This document shows, piece by piece, positions 1 to 4,661 of a DNA stretch of 8,377 bases (position 1 is the stretch's first letter; each line of letters begins with the position of its first letter). The translations under genes and the position numbers were made by a program. The DNA is from Anaerolineales bacterium UBA832 (GTDB lineage: Bacteria; Chloroflexota; Anaerolineae; Anaerolineales; UBA11657), in contig DBHI01000124.1 of assembly GCA_002296125.1 (NCBI GenBank), positions 5,096 through 13,472 of the forward strand. Direction: 5' to 3'. Below the pieces are notes generated by a model. The model saw nothing but the letters and a program-made list of their open reading frames with translations. It made no database searches and was not told the DNA's origin.

Positions 1-13
1 TTTTGAACCTAAA

Positions 14-45
14 AAGAGCCAATAAGCGTTAACCTACTGGCTCTT
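14..45 (-). terminator. Probable intrinsic terminator, minus strand
   Basis: A perfect 8-bp inverted repeat (AAGAGCCA at 14-21, TGGCTCTT at 38-45) encloses a 16-nt loop. On the minus strand the stem runs straight into a T-rich tract (five T, then AGG). It could end transcripts from the lipoprotein gene at 189-968, although it lies about 145 nt past that stop codon. The loop is long, so confidence is moderate. Confidence 0.5.
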
Positions 46-92
46 AAAACTTCTCCGTACATCTATTTGTACAACAATTATCACAAAAAGGA

Positions 93-141
93 CTTTTGTA
101 ATGACAGGCATAATGCTACAAAACACGAGCTATTACAAAAG
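93..141. repeat. Nested inverted repeats around CTTTTGTAAT
   Basis: CTTTTGTAAT (93-102) and ATTACAAAAG (132-141) form a perfect 10-bp inverted repeat with a 29-nt spacer. Shorter complements (ACAAAA at 83-88, TACAAAA at 117-123) allow alternative hairpins, and ACAAAA(A)GGACT occurs twice as a direct repeat. This fills most of the stretch below the first gene. No known function is recognised; it could be a recombination or binding site, or only AT-rich structure. Confidence 0.4.
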
Positions 142-157
142 GACTCTTGGCATACAT

Positions 158-176
158 AAAAAAACACAGGCGCGTG
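158..176 (-). terminator. Weak terminator-like hairpin just after the 189-968 gene
   Basis: On the minus strand CACG-CGCC-TGTG forms a 4-bp stem (one G-T pair) with a tetraloop, followed directly by seven T (158-164). It begins 12 nt past the stop codon of the lipoprotein gene. The short stem is weak alone, but stem, T-run and position together suggest termination, with the hairpin at 14-45 as a possible backup. Confidence 0.35.
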
Positions 177-188
177 AGGGATATAGAG

Positions 189-968
189 TTACCTATTAAT
201 CACAATTCCACAAGAAGTCACTCTATAGTTTATCTCTTCACCACCTGCTAATTTAATTGTAATTTCAATATAACAACTCGGATAGTTTGTCTTTGGATCA
301 ATCGGCATATCATTAGGATTCATTACAAGTTTAGCAGGCAGTATAGCTTCTTTTAGTGTTGCTGTTTTAGGAACGAAGGATTCGCCAGTAGCAATAAGTT
401 CAACAAACTCAACATAATTTTCCTTTGCAATATATTCAGGGAATAAACCCGCTATAGTTTCACCAGACCCTTTCCAAATAATACTTGCTCCATCTGAAGC
501 AAATAGCTCTATGGGGGTACCATCACACTCTGGAATTTGGTCAACTGGTGTACCTGGATTTGCTAGTTTCTGATATTCACATCTTTCTTTTTTAACATTT
601 GTGTTTAATGATTGGTGCACAAGTATTTCAGTTTCTAAGTCAAGTATTAATGGTTGTTTTGTTACAACAGGATTTGTAAATATTCTTCCATATAGGTCAA
701 GATTCGAAAGTGAAAATGGTGCTGGTGTGGGGGTAGGGTTTAATATTGCCTCAATAGTATCTAACCTTGCTTCAATATCAGATAGGTCAGGATTCTTTAT
801 TCCATCAACTTTATCCTCAATAGCGTCTTGTTTTACTTCAATGGCGTCTAATCTTTTCTCAATACCAGACAAATCCACTGGTTCTGCAGATTCTGTGGTT
901 GATAATCCAAGCTGACTACAAGCTGATAGTGTTAGTAATGTTATAGATAAGATAATTAATTTCTTCAT
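189..968 (-). CDS. Secreted lipoprotein with coiled coil and Pro-Thr linker, unknown function
   Basis: The 259-aa protein starts with a short lipoprotein signal: MKK, a hydrophobic core, and lipobox LSAC with the lipidated Cys at residue 17. Residues about 32-76 hold IEKRLDAIE-like repeats (IEARLDTIE again), predicting a short coiled coil that could oligomerise the protein. A short PTPTPAP linker (79-84) leads to a C-terminal domain of about 170 residues. That domain has four Cys (130, 149, 232, 253), plausibly two disulfides outside the membrane, and a beta-rich look near the end. I do not recognise the domain. The ATG at 968 is supported by the complete signal peptide and by an extended -10 box only 9 nt upstream, with no Shine-Dalgarno. 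The layout (leaderless promoter, signal peptide, PT linker, one domain) matches the cargo gene at 1701-3047, so it may be cargo of a neighbouring cassette. Confidence 0.88.
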   Translation of the reverse strand: MKKLIILSITLLTLSACSQLGLSTTESAEPVDLSGIEKRLDAIEVKQDAIEDKVDGIKNPDLSDIEARLDTIEAILNPTPTPAPFSLSNLDLYGRIFTNPVVTKQPLILDLETEILVHQSLNTNVKKERCEYQKLANPGTPVDQIPECDGTPIELFASDGASIIWKGSGETIAGLFPEYIAKENYVEFVELIATGESFVPKTATLKEAILPAKLVMNPNDMPIDPKTNYPSCYIEITIKLAGGEEINYRVTSCGIVINR

Positions 969-977
969 ATTGCGGTG

Positions 978-986
978 ATTATATCA
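978..986 (-). promoter_or_regulatory. Extended -10 promoter (TGATATAAT) of the 189-968 lipoprotein
   Basis: TGATATAAT is a perfect extended -10 element. Nine nucleotides separate the hexamer from the ATG at 968, so transcription should start at or within a few nt of the start codon. No good -35 box is seen 17 nt upstream. The same layout, with a similar spacer (CACCGCAAT here, CTCGGCATT there), precedes the small gene starting at 1342. Confidence 0.65.
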
Positions 987-1050
987 CAGGGTCGACAAGG
1001 GGTATGGCTTAGAGAATTGGTATAGGGTAGTACAGATACCTGTGACAGTT

Positions 1051-1245
1051 TTATTTTTTATAAAAAGGGTTTTTCACAAATAGAAATAATTTCCATAACA
1101 GATAAGCAAAAGTCACAATCAAAAGAATTATACTAATTACGTTCCAGAACCAAACGAAAATTTGAGTCTGGGACAGACCTATTAGTACAGCCATTATAAA
1201 AACACTAGCTGCTAAAAAGTAATAAAATTTAACATCAAATTGCAC
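1051..1245 (-). CDS. Small two-helix membrane protein, unknown function
   Basis: The 64-aa protein is almost entirely hydrophobic, with two predicted membrane helices (about residues 7-25 and 30-57) and a basic C-terminus (KNPFYKK), which suggests a cytoplasmic tail. The start is GTG at 1245 with no Shine-Dalgarno. It overlaps the last 11 nt of the upstream 35-codon gene (stop codon at 1235-1237) in a different frame, so translational coupling would explain the weak start. No family is recognised. The pair could be a small membrane complex, or the remnant of a longer membrane protein split by a frameshift; the overlap with a complete helix in each piece leaves both open. Confidence 0.6.
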   Translation of the reverse strand: MQFDVKFYYFLAASVFIMAVLIGLSQTQIFVWFWNVISIILLIVTFAYLLWKLFLFVKNPFYKK

Positions 1246-1342
1246 TGACTATCAATGCTACCACTTGAAATGCACCCCATATCAAAAAGGTGGGAATAAG
1301 AATTTGCTTCCAAGTACGTTTTGTTTTAATCATTTTATTCAT
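1235..1342 (-). CDS. 35-aa single-helix membrane protein
   Basis: ATG at 1342 opens a 35-codon frame ending in TGA. The product has a basic N-terminus (MNKMIKTKRTWKQ) and one hydrophobic helix (about residues 14-35), giving a likely N-in orientation. A perfect extended -10 box (TGATATAAT) lies 9 nt upstream of the ATG, the same spacing as at the 968 gene, which strongly supports this start. The end overlaps the GTG start of the 64-aa membrane protein, so the two probably form a small operon. No homologue is recognised. Confidence 0.55.
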   Translation of the reverse strand: MNKMIKTKRTWKQILIPTFLIWGAFQVVALIVSAI

Positions 1343-1351
1343 AATGCCGAG

Positions 1352-1360
1352 ATTATATCA
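1352..1360 (-). promoter_or_regulatory. Extended -10 promoter (TGATATAAT) of the small membrane pair
   Basis: TGATATAAT on the minus strand, with the hexamer ending 9 nt before the ATG at 1342. This predicts a leaderless or nearly leaderless transcript through both small membrane genes. A CTATAGGGA-type repeat (1364-1391) lies directly upstream, across the place where a -35 box would be, and could be a regulator site. Confidence 0.6.
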
Positions 1361-1363
1361 CAA

Positions 1364-1391
1364 TCAAACCTAAAGGGACGCACTATAGGGA
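1364..1391. repeat. CTATAGGGA-type direct repeat, copy 1
   Basis: A 28-bp element starting TCAAACCTA and ending CACTATAGGGA. It recurs at 1644-1671 with three mismatches, 280 bp away. A further partial unit (ACTATGTAGGGAC) follows at 1400-1412. The two copies lie on either side of the tRNA fragment at 1570. They may be arm-type recombinase sites or regulator sites; the end also resembles a T7-type phage promoter. Confidence 0.6.
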
Positions 1392-1430
1392 CATTAAAAA
1401 CTATGTAGGGACGTGACTGACGCCTGTGAT

Positions 1431-1462
1431 AAAAAACGTGTGTGTCTGTACGCTCGCACACG
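1431..1462 (-). terminator. Intrinsic terminator, minus strand, downstream of the GH113-like gene
   Basis: On the minus strand CGTGTGCG pairs with CACACACG (8 bp, one G-T pair) around a 10-nt loop, followed at once by six T. This is the clearest terminator in the window. The only minus-strand gene upstream is the lipoprotein at 1701-3047, about 240 nt away, so its transcript would cross the tRNA fragment in antisense before ending here. It also shields the promoter at 1352-1360 from read-through. Confidence 0.7.
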
Positions 1463-1471
1463 AGGGAGTGG

Positions 1472-1493
1472 AATGCATGTAAAATGCATGTAA
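1472..1493. repeat. 11-bp tandem pair (AATGCATGTAA x2) left of tRNA fragment 1
   Basis: AATGCATGTAA is repeated twice without a gap, ending 76 bp before the 45-bp tRNA repeat. A different 11-bp tandem pair (TGCACAACAAT x2) lies at the matching place before tRNA fragment 2. Both contain TGCA at an 11-bp period, about one helical turn, as expected for sites bound by a protein on one DNA face. Confidence 0.6.
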
Positions 1494-1549
1494 CCAGTAT
1501 TATTGTCTGTTAGCTCCTGTGATATGTTTACCAAGTAGTTACCATATAT

Positions 1550-1561
1550 GCCAAACCTAGC
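1550..1561. repeat. 12-bp motif GCCAAACCTAGC before tRNA fragment 1
   Basis: Its reverse complement GCTAGGTTTGGC matches 11 of 12 bases of the motif at 3159-3170, which stands at exactly the same distance from tRNA fragment 2. The motif is therefore present at both ends in opposite orientation. It could be one arm of a recombinase core site. Confidence 0.5.
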
Positions 1562-1569
1562 TGTTACAG

Positions 1570-1615
1570 ATTCGTAAACAGTAGGTCATGAGTTCAATTC
1601 TCATCGGTGGCTCCA
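1570..1615 (+). repeat. tRNA-Thr(CGU) 3' half, putative attachment site 1
   Basis: The sequence fits the cloverleaf from the anticodon loop onward: loop TTCGTAA (anticodon CGT, 1573-1575), 3' anticodon stem ACAGT, variable loop AGGTC, T stem ATGAG/CTCAT around TTCAATT, acceptor strand CGGTGGC, discriminator T, and CCA (1613-1615). The bases before it do not supply the partner ACTGT, a D arm or the 5' acceptor GCCACCG, so this is a fragment and not a working tRNA. Bases 1570-1614 are repeated exactly at 3179-3223. Tyrosine recombinases commonly cross over at the anticodon loop and duplicate the tRNA 3' end, which matches the repeat boundaries. Confidence 0.85.
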
Positions 1616-1643
1616 TGATTTTGACACCTCAAAAAGACATTGC

Positions 1644-1671
1644 TCAAACCTATAGGGAAACACTATAGGGA
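1644..1671. repeat. CTATAGGGA-type direct repeat, copy 2
   Basis: Second copy of the 28-bp element at 1364-1391, here with internal CTATAGGGA twice (CCTATAGGGAAACACTATAG, then GGA). It lies 28 bp past tRNA fragment 1, just inside the cassette and 29 bp beyond the stop of the GH113-like gene. Confidence 0.6.
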
Positions 1672-1700
1672 TTTCAAAAGTAGTGTTATTCCCAACTTTG

Positions 1701-3047
1701 TTACTGACCCCCAAACTTATCAATGATAAGTTGTTCTGCTGGTTTGCCACGAAAAGTCCTACCTTGGGGGCCGATCTCATAACTCCAATCAGCGTAAGGA
1801 CCTGTGGGATTGGTGGAATCGAAGGGAAACCATGTCAAAAATAGAACTCCCTTGAACCAAGATCGGTCTAATTGACTCGCTGCTTGGAAGAAGGCTTCAT
1901 ATTGGTTGGTCTGATCATCATTAGAAGCTGGATTGGTTTGTATTCCAAAGTTAGAATTCCAGTTACTGGCCGCACCATCTAAACTGATGAACGCCATATC
2001 GCCTATCATAACAGGTTTGCCGCTTATGGTGTGGATAGCCTCAATTTCGTTCATGATTGAGTCATTAATTCCCCAGATGCCCCACTTGTTCATGTCGATT
2101 ACCGAATCCAGGTCTGTGGAGGTATCCGTCCAGCTTTCAACAAGTTCGGCAACGGTTGGATTGTTGTTCCCAGTGGCAACATGTTTATAGAATATGCTAG
2201 TCATCACAGTATCGAGCCGATTCAGAAAGACAGCCTTCTGTGCCTCTACAGGATTCAGGAAGTTCGCGGTAATTTGACCGTTATAGACAGCTTCCACTCC
2301 ATCTATGATAGTGTTCCATTGGGCGGTATATTTTTGATCTGTGGTCAAATTGGCCATCTCGTATGCGACATCGAACGCATCAACTCCAGCCTGTTCGGAA
2401 AGGGTAGCAAAGTACACAAGCTCTTTGCCCCAATTGGTGAACCAAAGGTCCACGTCGTTGGGCATGTATTTACCCATACTAAATTCAGGGTCGGGGTGCC
2501 AGAAACCGATCTTGAGGTTAACAATGAACCCTCGCTCTTTCAGCCGTGCCACCAGGTCATAAAACTGAGCATCCGTGAGAGTTACATCTGTGTTTCGATC
2601 AAAGACCACTCCATTTGGGGAACTGTCGTCAATTTTTACATTGTAATGGATGCTGACGTAGTTGATATTCATTTCGGTTAGAAGATCTAATGACTCAATA
2701 AATTCCTCCCGCATAGGATCATCAACCGAAGGCATCCAGGGTTGTCCCCAGAATTGAATACCCACTCCTTGATTCTGAAAAGGTCGGACATCCAGAGACG
2801 GAAACGACGTAATGGGTGCTGGGATAGGAGTTGCAGTTGGGCGAGGTGTAGCTGTAGGCACAGGCAAATAAATTGATGTAATTGATGTAGCAGTTGGAAT
2901 CAGTACGGGAGTAGCTGTAGGTGTTGGTTGATTTTGCAAAGCTTGCTGATCAGTTTGATCTACAATTGCTTGTATTTCCTCATCACTAGATCCTCCACAA
3001 GCAACCAATATTAGTAATGTTATTAGTAGTGTTATTACTTTGTTCAT
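1701..3047 (-). CDS. Lipoprotein with GH113-like TIM-barrel glycoside hydrolase domain
   Basis: The 448-aa protein has a lipoprotein signal (MNKVIT, hydrophobic core, lipobox LVAC, Cys17), a Pro-Thr linker (about 41-79) and a domain of about 360 residues (88-448). The domain follows the GH113 (endo-beta-mannanase-like) pattern: an INYVSIHYN strand (128-136), GFIVNLKIGFW (173-183), WFTNWGKELVYFATLSEQ with a following Glu230 (YEM) at the expected acid/base place, KPVMIGDMAF (344-353) where the nucleophile Glu is expected, WF at 406-407, and KPAEQL (435-440) near the end. At the nucleophile place I read Asp350, so activity may be altered or lost. It should be anchored outside the cytoplasmic membrane and act on or bind a polysaccharide. 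ATG at 3047 fits the signal peptide and a promoter 8 nt upstream. It is the only gene of the tRNA-bounded cassette. Family assignment is by motif memory; other clan GH-A families remain possible. Confidence 0.8.
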   Translation of the reverse strand: MNKVITLLITLLILVACGGSSDEEIQAIVDQTDQQALQNQPTPTATPVLIPTATSITSIYLPVPTATPRPTATPIPAPITSFPSLDVRPFQNQGVGIQFWGQPWMPSVDDPMREEFIESLDLLTEMNINYVSIHYNVKIDDSSPNGVVFDRNTDVTLTDAQFYDLVARLKERGFIVNLKIGFWHPDPEFSMGKYMPNDVDLWFTNWGKELVYFATLSEQAGVDAFDVAYEMANLTTDQKYTAQWNTIIDGVEAVYNGQITANFLNPVEAQKAVFLNRLDTVMTSIFYKHVATGNNNPTVAELVESWTDTSTDLDSVIDMNKWGIWGINDSIMNEIEAIHTISGKPVMIGDMAFISLDGAASNWNSNFGIQTNPASNDDQTNQYEAFFQAASQLDRSWFKGVLFLTWFPFDSTNPTGPYADWSYEIGPQGRTFRGKPAEQLIIDKFGGQ

Positions 3048-3055
3048 TTGGTGGG

Positions 3056-3064
3056 ATTATAGCA
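3056..3064 (-). promoter_or_regulatory. Extended -10 promoter (TGCTATAAT) of the GH113-like lipoprotein
   Basis: TGCTATAAT on the minus strand, with only 8 nt (CCCACCAA) between the hexamer and the ATG. A start 6-8 nt past the hexamer would fall at the start codon, giving a leaderless mRNA; no Shine-Dalgarno is present. An 11-bp tandem pair (3082-3103) lies where upstream contacts would fall. Confidence 0.65.
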
Positions 3065-3081
3065 TATTCCCATTAGGGATC

Positions 3082-3103
3082 TGCACAACAATTGCACAAC
3101 AAT
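3082..3103. repeat. 11-bp tandem pair (TGCACAACAAT x2) left of tRNA fragment 2
   Basis: TGCACAACAAT is repeated twice without a gap, ending 75 bp before tRNA fragment 2. It matches, within 1 bp, the position of the AATGCATGTAA pair before fragment 1. Because it also lies 18-39 bp upstream of the -10 hexamer of the 3047 gene, it could serve transcription instead of recombination. Confidence 0.6.
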
Positions 3104-3158
3104 AGGAATGAGCTGTTATATATAGCTATGCACAGGTTTTAGGTTAGGATTCGTATAT

Positions 3159-3170
3159 GCTAGGTTTGGT
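3159..3170. repeat. 12-bp motif GCTAGGTTTGGT before tRNA fragment 2
   Basis: Inverted counterpart (11 of 12 bases) of the motif at 1550-1561, at the identical distance from the 45-bp repeat. TATATGC precedes or overlaps both copies (1545-1551 and 3154-3160), so the alignment is fixed on both sides and only the inner motif is flipped. Confidence 0.5.
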
Positions 3171-3178
3171 GCTTAATA

Positions 3179-3223
3179 ATTCGTAAACAGTAGGTCATGA
3201 GTTCAATTCTCATCGGTGGCTCC
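3179..3223 (+). repeat. tRNA-Thr(CGU) 3' half, putative attachment site 2
   Basis: Identical to 1570-1614 over 45 bp, covering anticodon loop TTCGTAA (3180-3186), variable loop, T arm, acceptor strand and discriminator T, and ending after CC (3222-3223). The next base is G, so the third CCA base is not kept. The upstream sequence (TTAATA) cannot form the anticodon stem. This is the right border of the one-gene cassette and may be the oldest junction with the chromosome, since no further copy is found to the right in this window. Confidence 0.85.
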
Positions 3224-3253
3224 GTATCTTTTTATTTAGTAACAACTTTCCTA

Positions 3254-3262
3254 TGATATAAT
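3254..3262 (+). promoter_or_regulatory. Extended -10 promoter (TGATATAAT) of the plus-strand small gene
   Basis: Perfect TGATATAAT on the plus strand, 31 bp past tRNA fragment 2 and 28 nt before the ATG at 3291. This leaves room for a leader of about 22 nt with a Shine-Dalgarno (GGAGAA, 3279-3284). No clear -35 box. Confidence 0.6.
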
Positions 3263-3290
3263 GCATCGCAATTAAAACGGAGAATTTTTT

Positions 3291-3371
3291 ATGCGTACAT
3301 ATTTAAAGGTTTTTGGGGTAGTAGTTCAAATCGTAGTAGTTATTTTACTTATAAACGAATTCGTTTTATAG
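3291..3371 (+). CDS. 26-aa single-helix membrane peptide
   Basis: ATG-CGT-ACA opens a 26-codon frame ending in TAG. The peptide has a basic start (MRTYLK) and one helix of mostly Val, Ile and Leu (about residues 7-22), then NEFVL. Support comes from a Shine-Dalgarno GGAGAA 6 nt before the ATG and a consensus extended -10 promoter at the right distance. It is the only plus-strand gene I can support, and it ends 37 bp before the convergent end of the epimerase gene. It could be a small regulatory membrane protein or a hydrophobic toxin-like peptide; no partner or antisense RNA is evident. No homologue is recognised. Confidence 0.55.
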   Translation: MRTYLKVFGVVVQIVVVILLINEFVL

Positions 3372-3408
3372 AAATACAATCTACTTTTTACTTTTGGGTT
3401 AATATTAT

Positions 3409-4170
3409 TTAACGCCATATTTCAGCATTGTCTTGGGGTTTATAACCGATATCTGACTCGGAATTCTTAATATCCCAAAATCTCCATTTATTGTTTGAAA
3501 CACCATAATAAATTCCGTATTTTAAAGTTAATGGTGCTTGAATACATTTTCTAAACAACTGAACAAGGTCTGAGTGACTGATAAGGGTAGCAAATTGTCT
3601 ATGATTTATTGGCTTCCCTTCAGCATTTAGAGTTCCAATTCTAACAGATAAAGAACTTAATCCATATTGGTCCGAATAAAATTTTCCTGCAGCCTCGCCA
3701 AATACTTTTGCAATTCCATAAGGTCCGTCAGGCCGAACTGGCATATCCGTGGATATTAATGGGATTTGGTTAGATTTCAGCCCTGCATAATCACCTTCAA
3801 TAATTTGGCTATAGGGCCAGTCAAATTCGTGCATGCCAGTAGCATGGTTTGAACTTGCAAATATAACTCTTTTTACCCCACACTCTTTCGCAGCTTCGAG
3901 AACATTTGAAGTACATTTTAAATTGATATCATGAATAACTTCCCATTTACTATATTGGTCGGGGTTACTGGCAAGATCTATGACCATATCAATACCTGAA
4001 AAGGCTGGCATAATATTTTCAAGAATCGTACAATCTGCTTTTATAGTAGGTACATAAATTGAATTTTCTAAATCTACACCCGTTACTTCATATTCATCTT
4101 TCAAAGCAACGGCTAACACAGAACCCACCAATCCAGATACTCCTGTAATTAATATCTTTTTTTTCACCAC
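3409..4170 (-). CDS. NAD-dependent epimerase/dehydratase, uronate dehydrogenase-like extended SDR
   Basis: The 253-aa protein is an extended short-chain dehydrogenase. It has the nucleotide-binding GVSGLVG (residues 10-16, GxxGxxG), Asp33 after the second strand (which favours NAD), IDLAS (64-68), FASSNHATG (104-112) and the catalytic pair Tyr151 and Lys155 in YGIAK. SSNHxxG, RPDGPYGIAK (146-155), SVRIGT (175-180), the YYGVSNN segment (221-227) and the end GYKPQDNAE are typical of uronate dehydrogenases, which oxidise hexuronic acids to aldaro-lactones in the cytoplasm; related sugar dehydrogenases share them. Length is close to the usual 260-270. The start is GTG at 4170 (a second GTG follows), with GGAG 8 nt upstream; an in-frame TAG lies just above and there is no in-frame ATG between. 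It stands alone, so the substrate is inferred. Confidence 0.85.
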   Translation of the reverse strand: MVKKKILITGVSGLVGSVLAVALKDEYEVTGVDLENSIYVPTIKADCTILENIMPAFSGIDMVIDLASNPDQYSKWEVIHDINLKCTSNVLEAAKECGVKRVIFASSNHATGMHEFDWPYSQIIEGDYAGLKSNQIPLISTDMPVRPDGPYGIAKVFGEAAGKFYSDQYGLSSLSVRIGTLNAEGKPINHRQFATLISHSDLVQLFRKCIQAPLTLKYGIYYGVSNNKWRFWDIKNSESDIGYKPQDNAEIWR

Positions 4171-4278
4171 TTCAAATGCTCCACAATATGAGGACTAGTG
4201 TGATTTGCCTGATGTATTTTAAAAATGTAATTATACTTTTCTGTTGGGTCTATTAAAAATCTCCTAGAAAATATCTCT

Positions 4279-4638
4279 CTATTTTTGATCGCTATCATTT
4301 GTTTTAATTAAAGTCTCTATATCCTTAAGACAATATTCAACCATTTCTTGAAGTTCTTCTAGCATTAGCATACTTTCATTTTCTGATTCAGTTTCTTCAT
4401 CGTAACTCAGCATGCTATGTAGTTGATCTAAGGGTTTATCCATACTTTTAGCATTACTACACATAATCATAATTCCATGCACCAGGGAGTTAAGTTCTAA
4501 TGCTTTTTCTTGTGCTTCGTCTAAAGCGTACCAAATCATATTGGATTCTTGTTCAGCGCCTTCACATTGGGAATATTCATTCAATAGCTCTTTGATTTCT
4601 CGTTCATCTAAATTATAAGGATTGTCATTCATTGTCAT
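4279..4638 (-). CDS. Acidic helical hypothetical protein
   Basis: The 119-aa protein has no signal peptide and no membrane helix. It looks all-helical and strongly acidic, with an EETESENES stretch (81-89) between a helix at about 27-76 and another at 90-112 (MLMLEELQEMVEYCLKDIE). I do not recognise a family; its make-up suits a small cytoplasmic protein that binds a partner. The ATG at 4638 is supported by AGAGGTG 4 nt upstream and by an extended -10 box above that. A second ATG lies two codons in and would be 10 nt from the same Shine-Dalgarno, so the start is uncertain by two residues. Confidence 0.7.
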   Translation of the reverse strand: MTMNDNPYNLDEREIKELLNEYSQCEGAEQESNMIWYALDEAQEKALELNSLVHGIMIMCSNAKSMDKPLDQLHSMLSYDEETESENESMLMLEELQEMVEYCLKDIETLIKTNDSDQK

Positions 4639-4661
4639 GTAGCACCTCTCTTCTCTGAAGA

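Larger units (their letters stand above)
1343..1700. other. 358-bp gene-free junction between two cassettes
   Basis: No convincing reading frame is seen here. In order it holds the promoter at 1352-1360, the first CTATAGGGA repeat (1364-1391), a minus-strand terminator (1431-1462), an 11-bp tandem pair (1472-1493), a 12-bp motif (1550-1561), the tRNA-Thr 3' half (1570-1615) and the second CTATAGGGA repeat (1644-1671). This density of repeats around a tRNA fragment is what a recombinase attachment region looks like. Confidence 0.6.
1616..3223. mobile_element. One-gene cassette bounded by tRNA-Thr 3' halves
   Basis: The 45-bp tRNA repeats are offset by 1609 bp and bound a unit with a single gene, a lipoprotein with a glycoside-hydrolase-like domain. 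It carries no integrase, so it would have to be mobilised in trans or be what remains of a larger element. Its gene looks richer in G+C than its neighbours: bases 1741-1800 contain 31 G/C of 60, while 4321-4380 contain 18 of 60. This is only a spot comparison but fits a different origin. In the usual layout the intact tRNA gene stays at the upstream end, so it should be left of this window with another cassette (containing 189-1342) in between. Confidence 0.65.

Noticed and set aside
1570..1615. A functional tRNA-Thr gene
   Set aside because: Only the anticodon loop to the 3' end is present. The upstream bases do not pair with the anticodon stem or the acceptor strand, and the same holds at 3179-3223.
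2181..2681. 166-codon plus-strand frame inside the GH113-like gene
   Set aside because: It lies wholly opposite a gene with a signal peptide and recognisable domain motifs, and has no start signal or family features.
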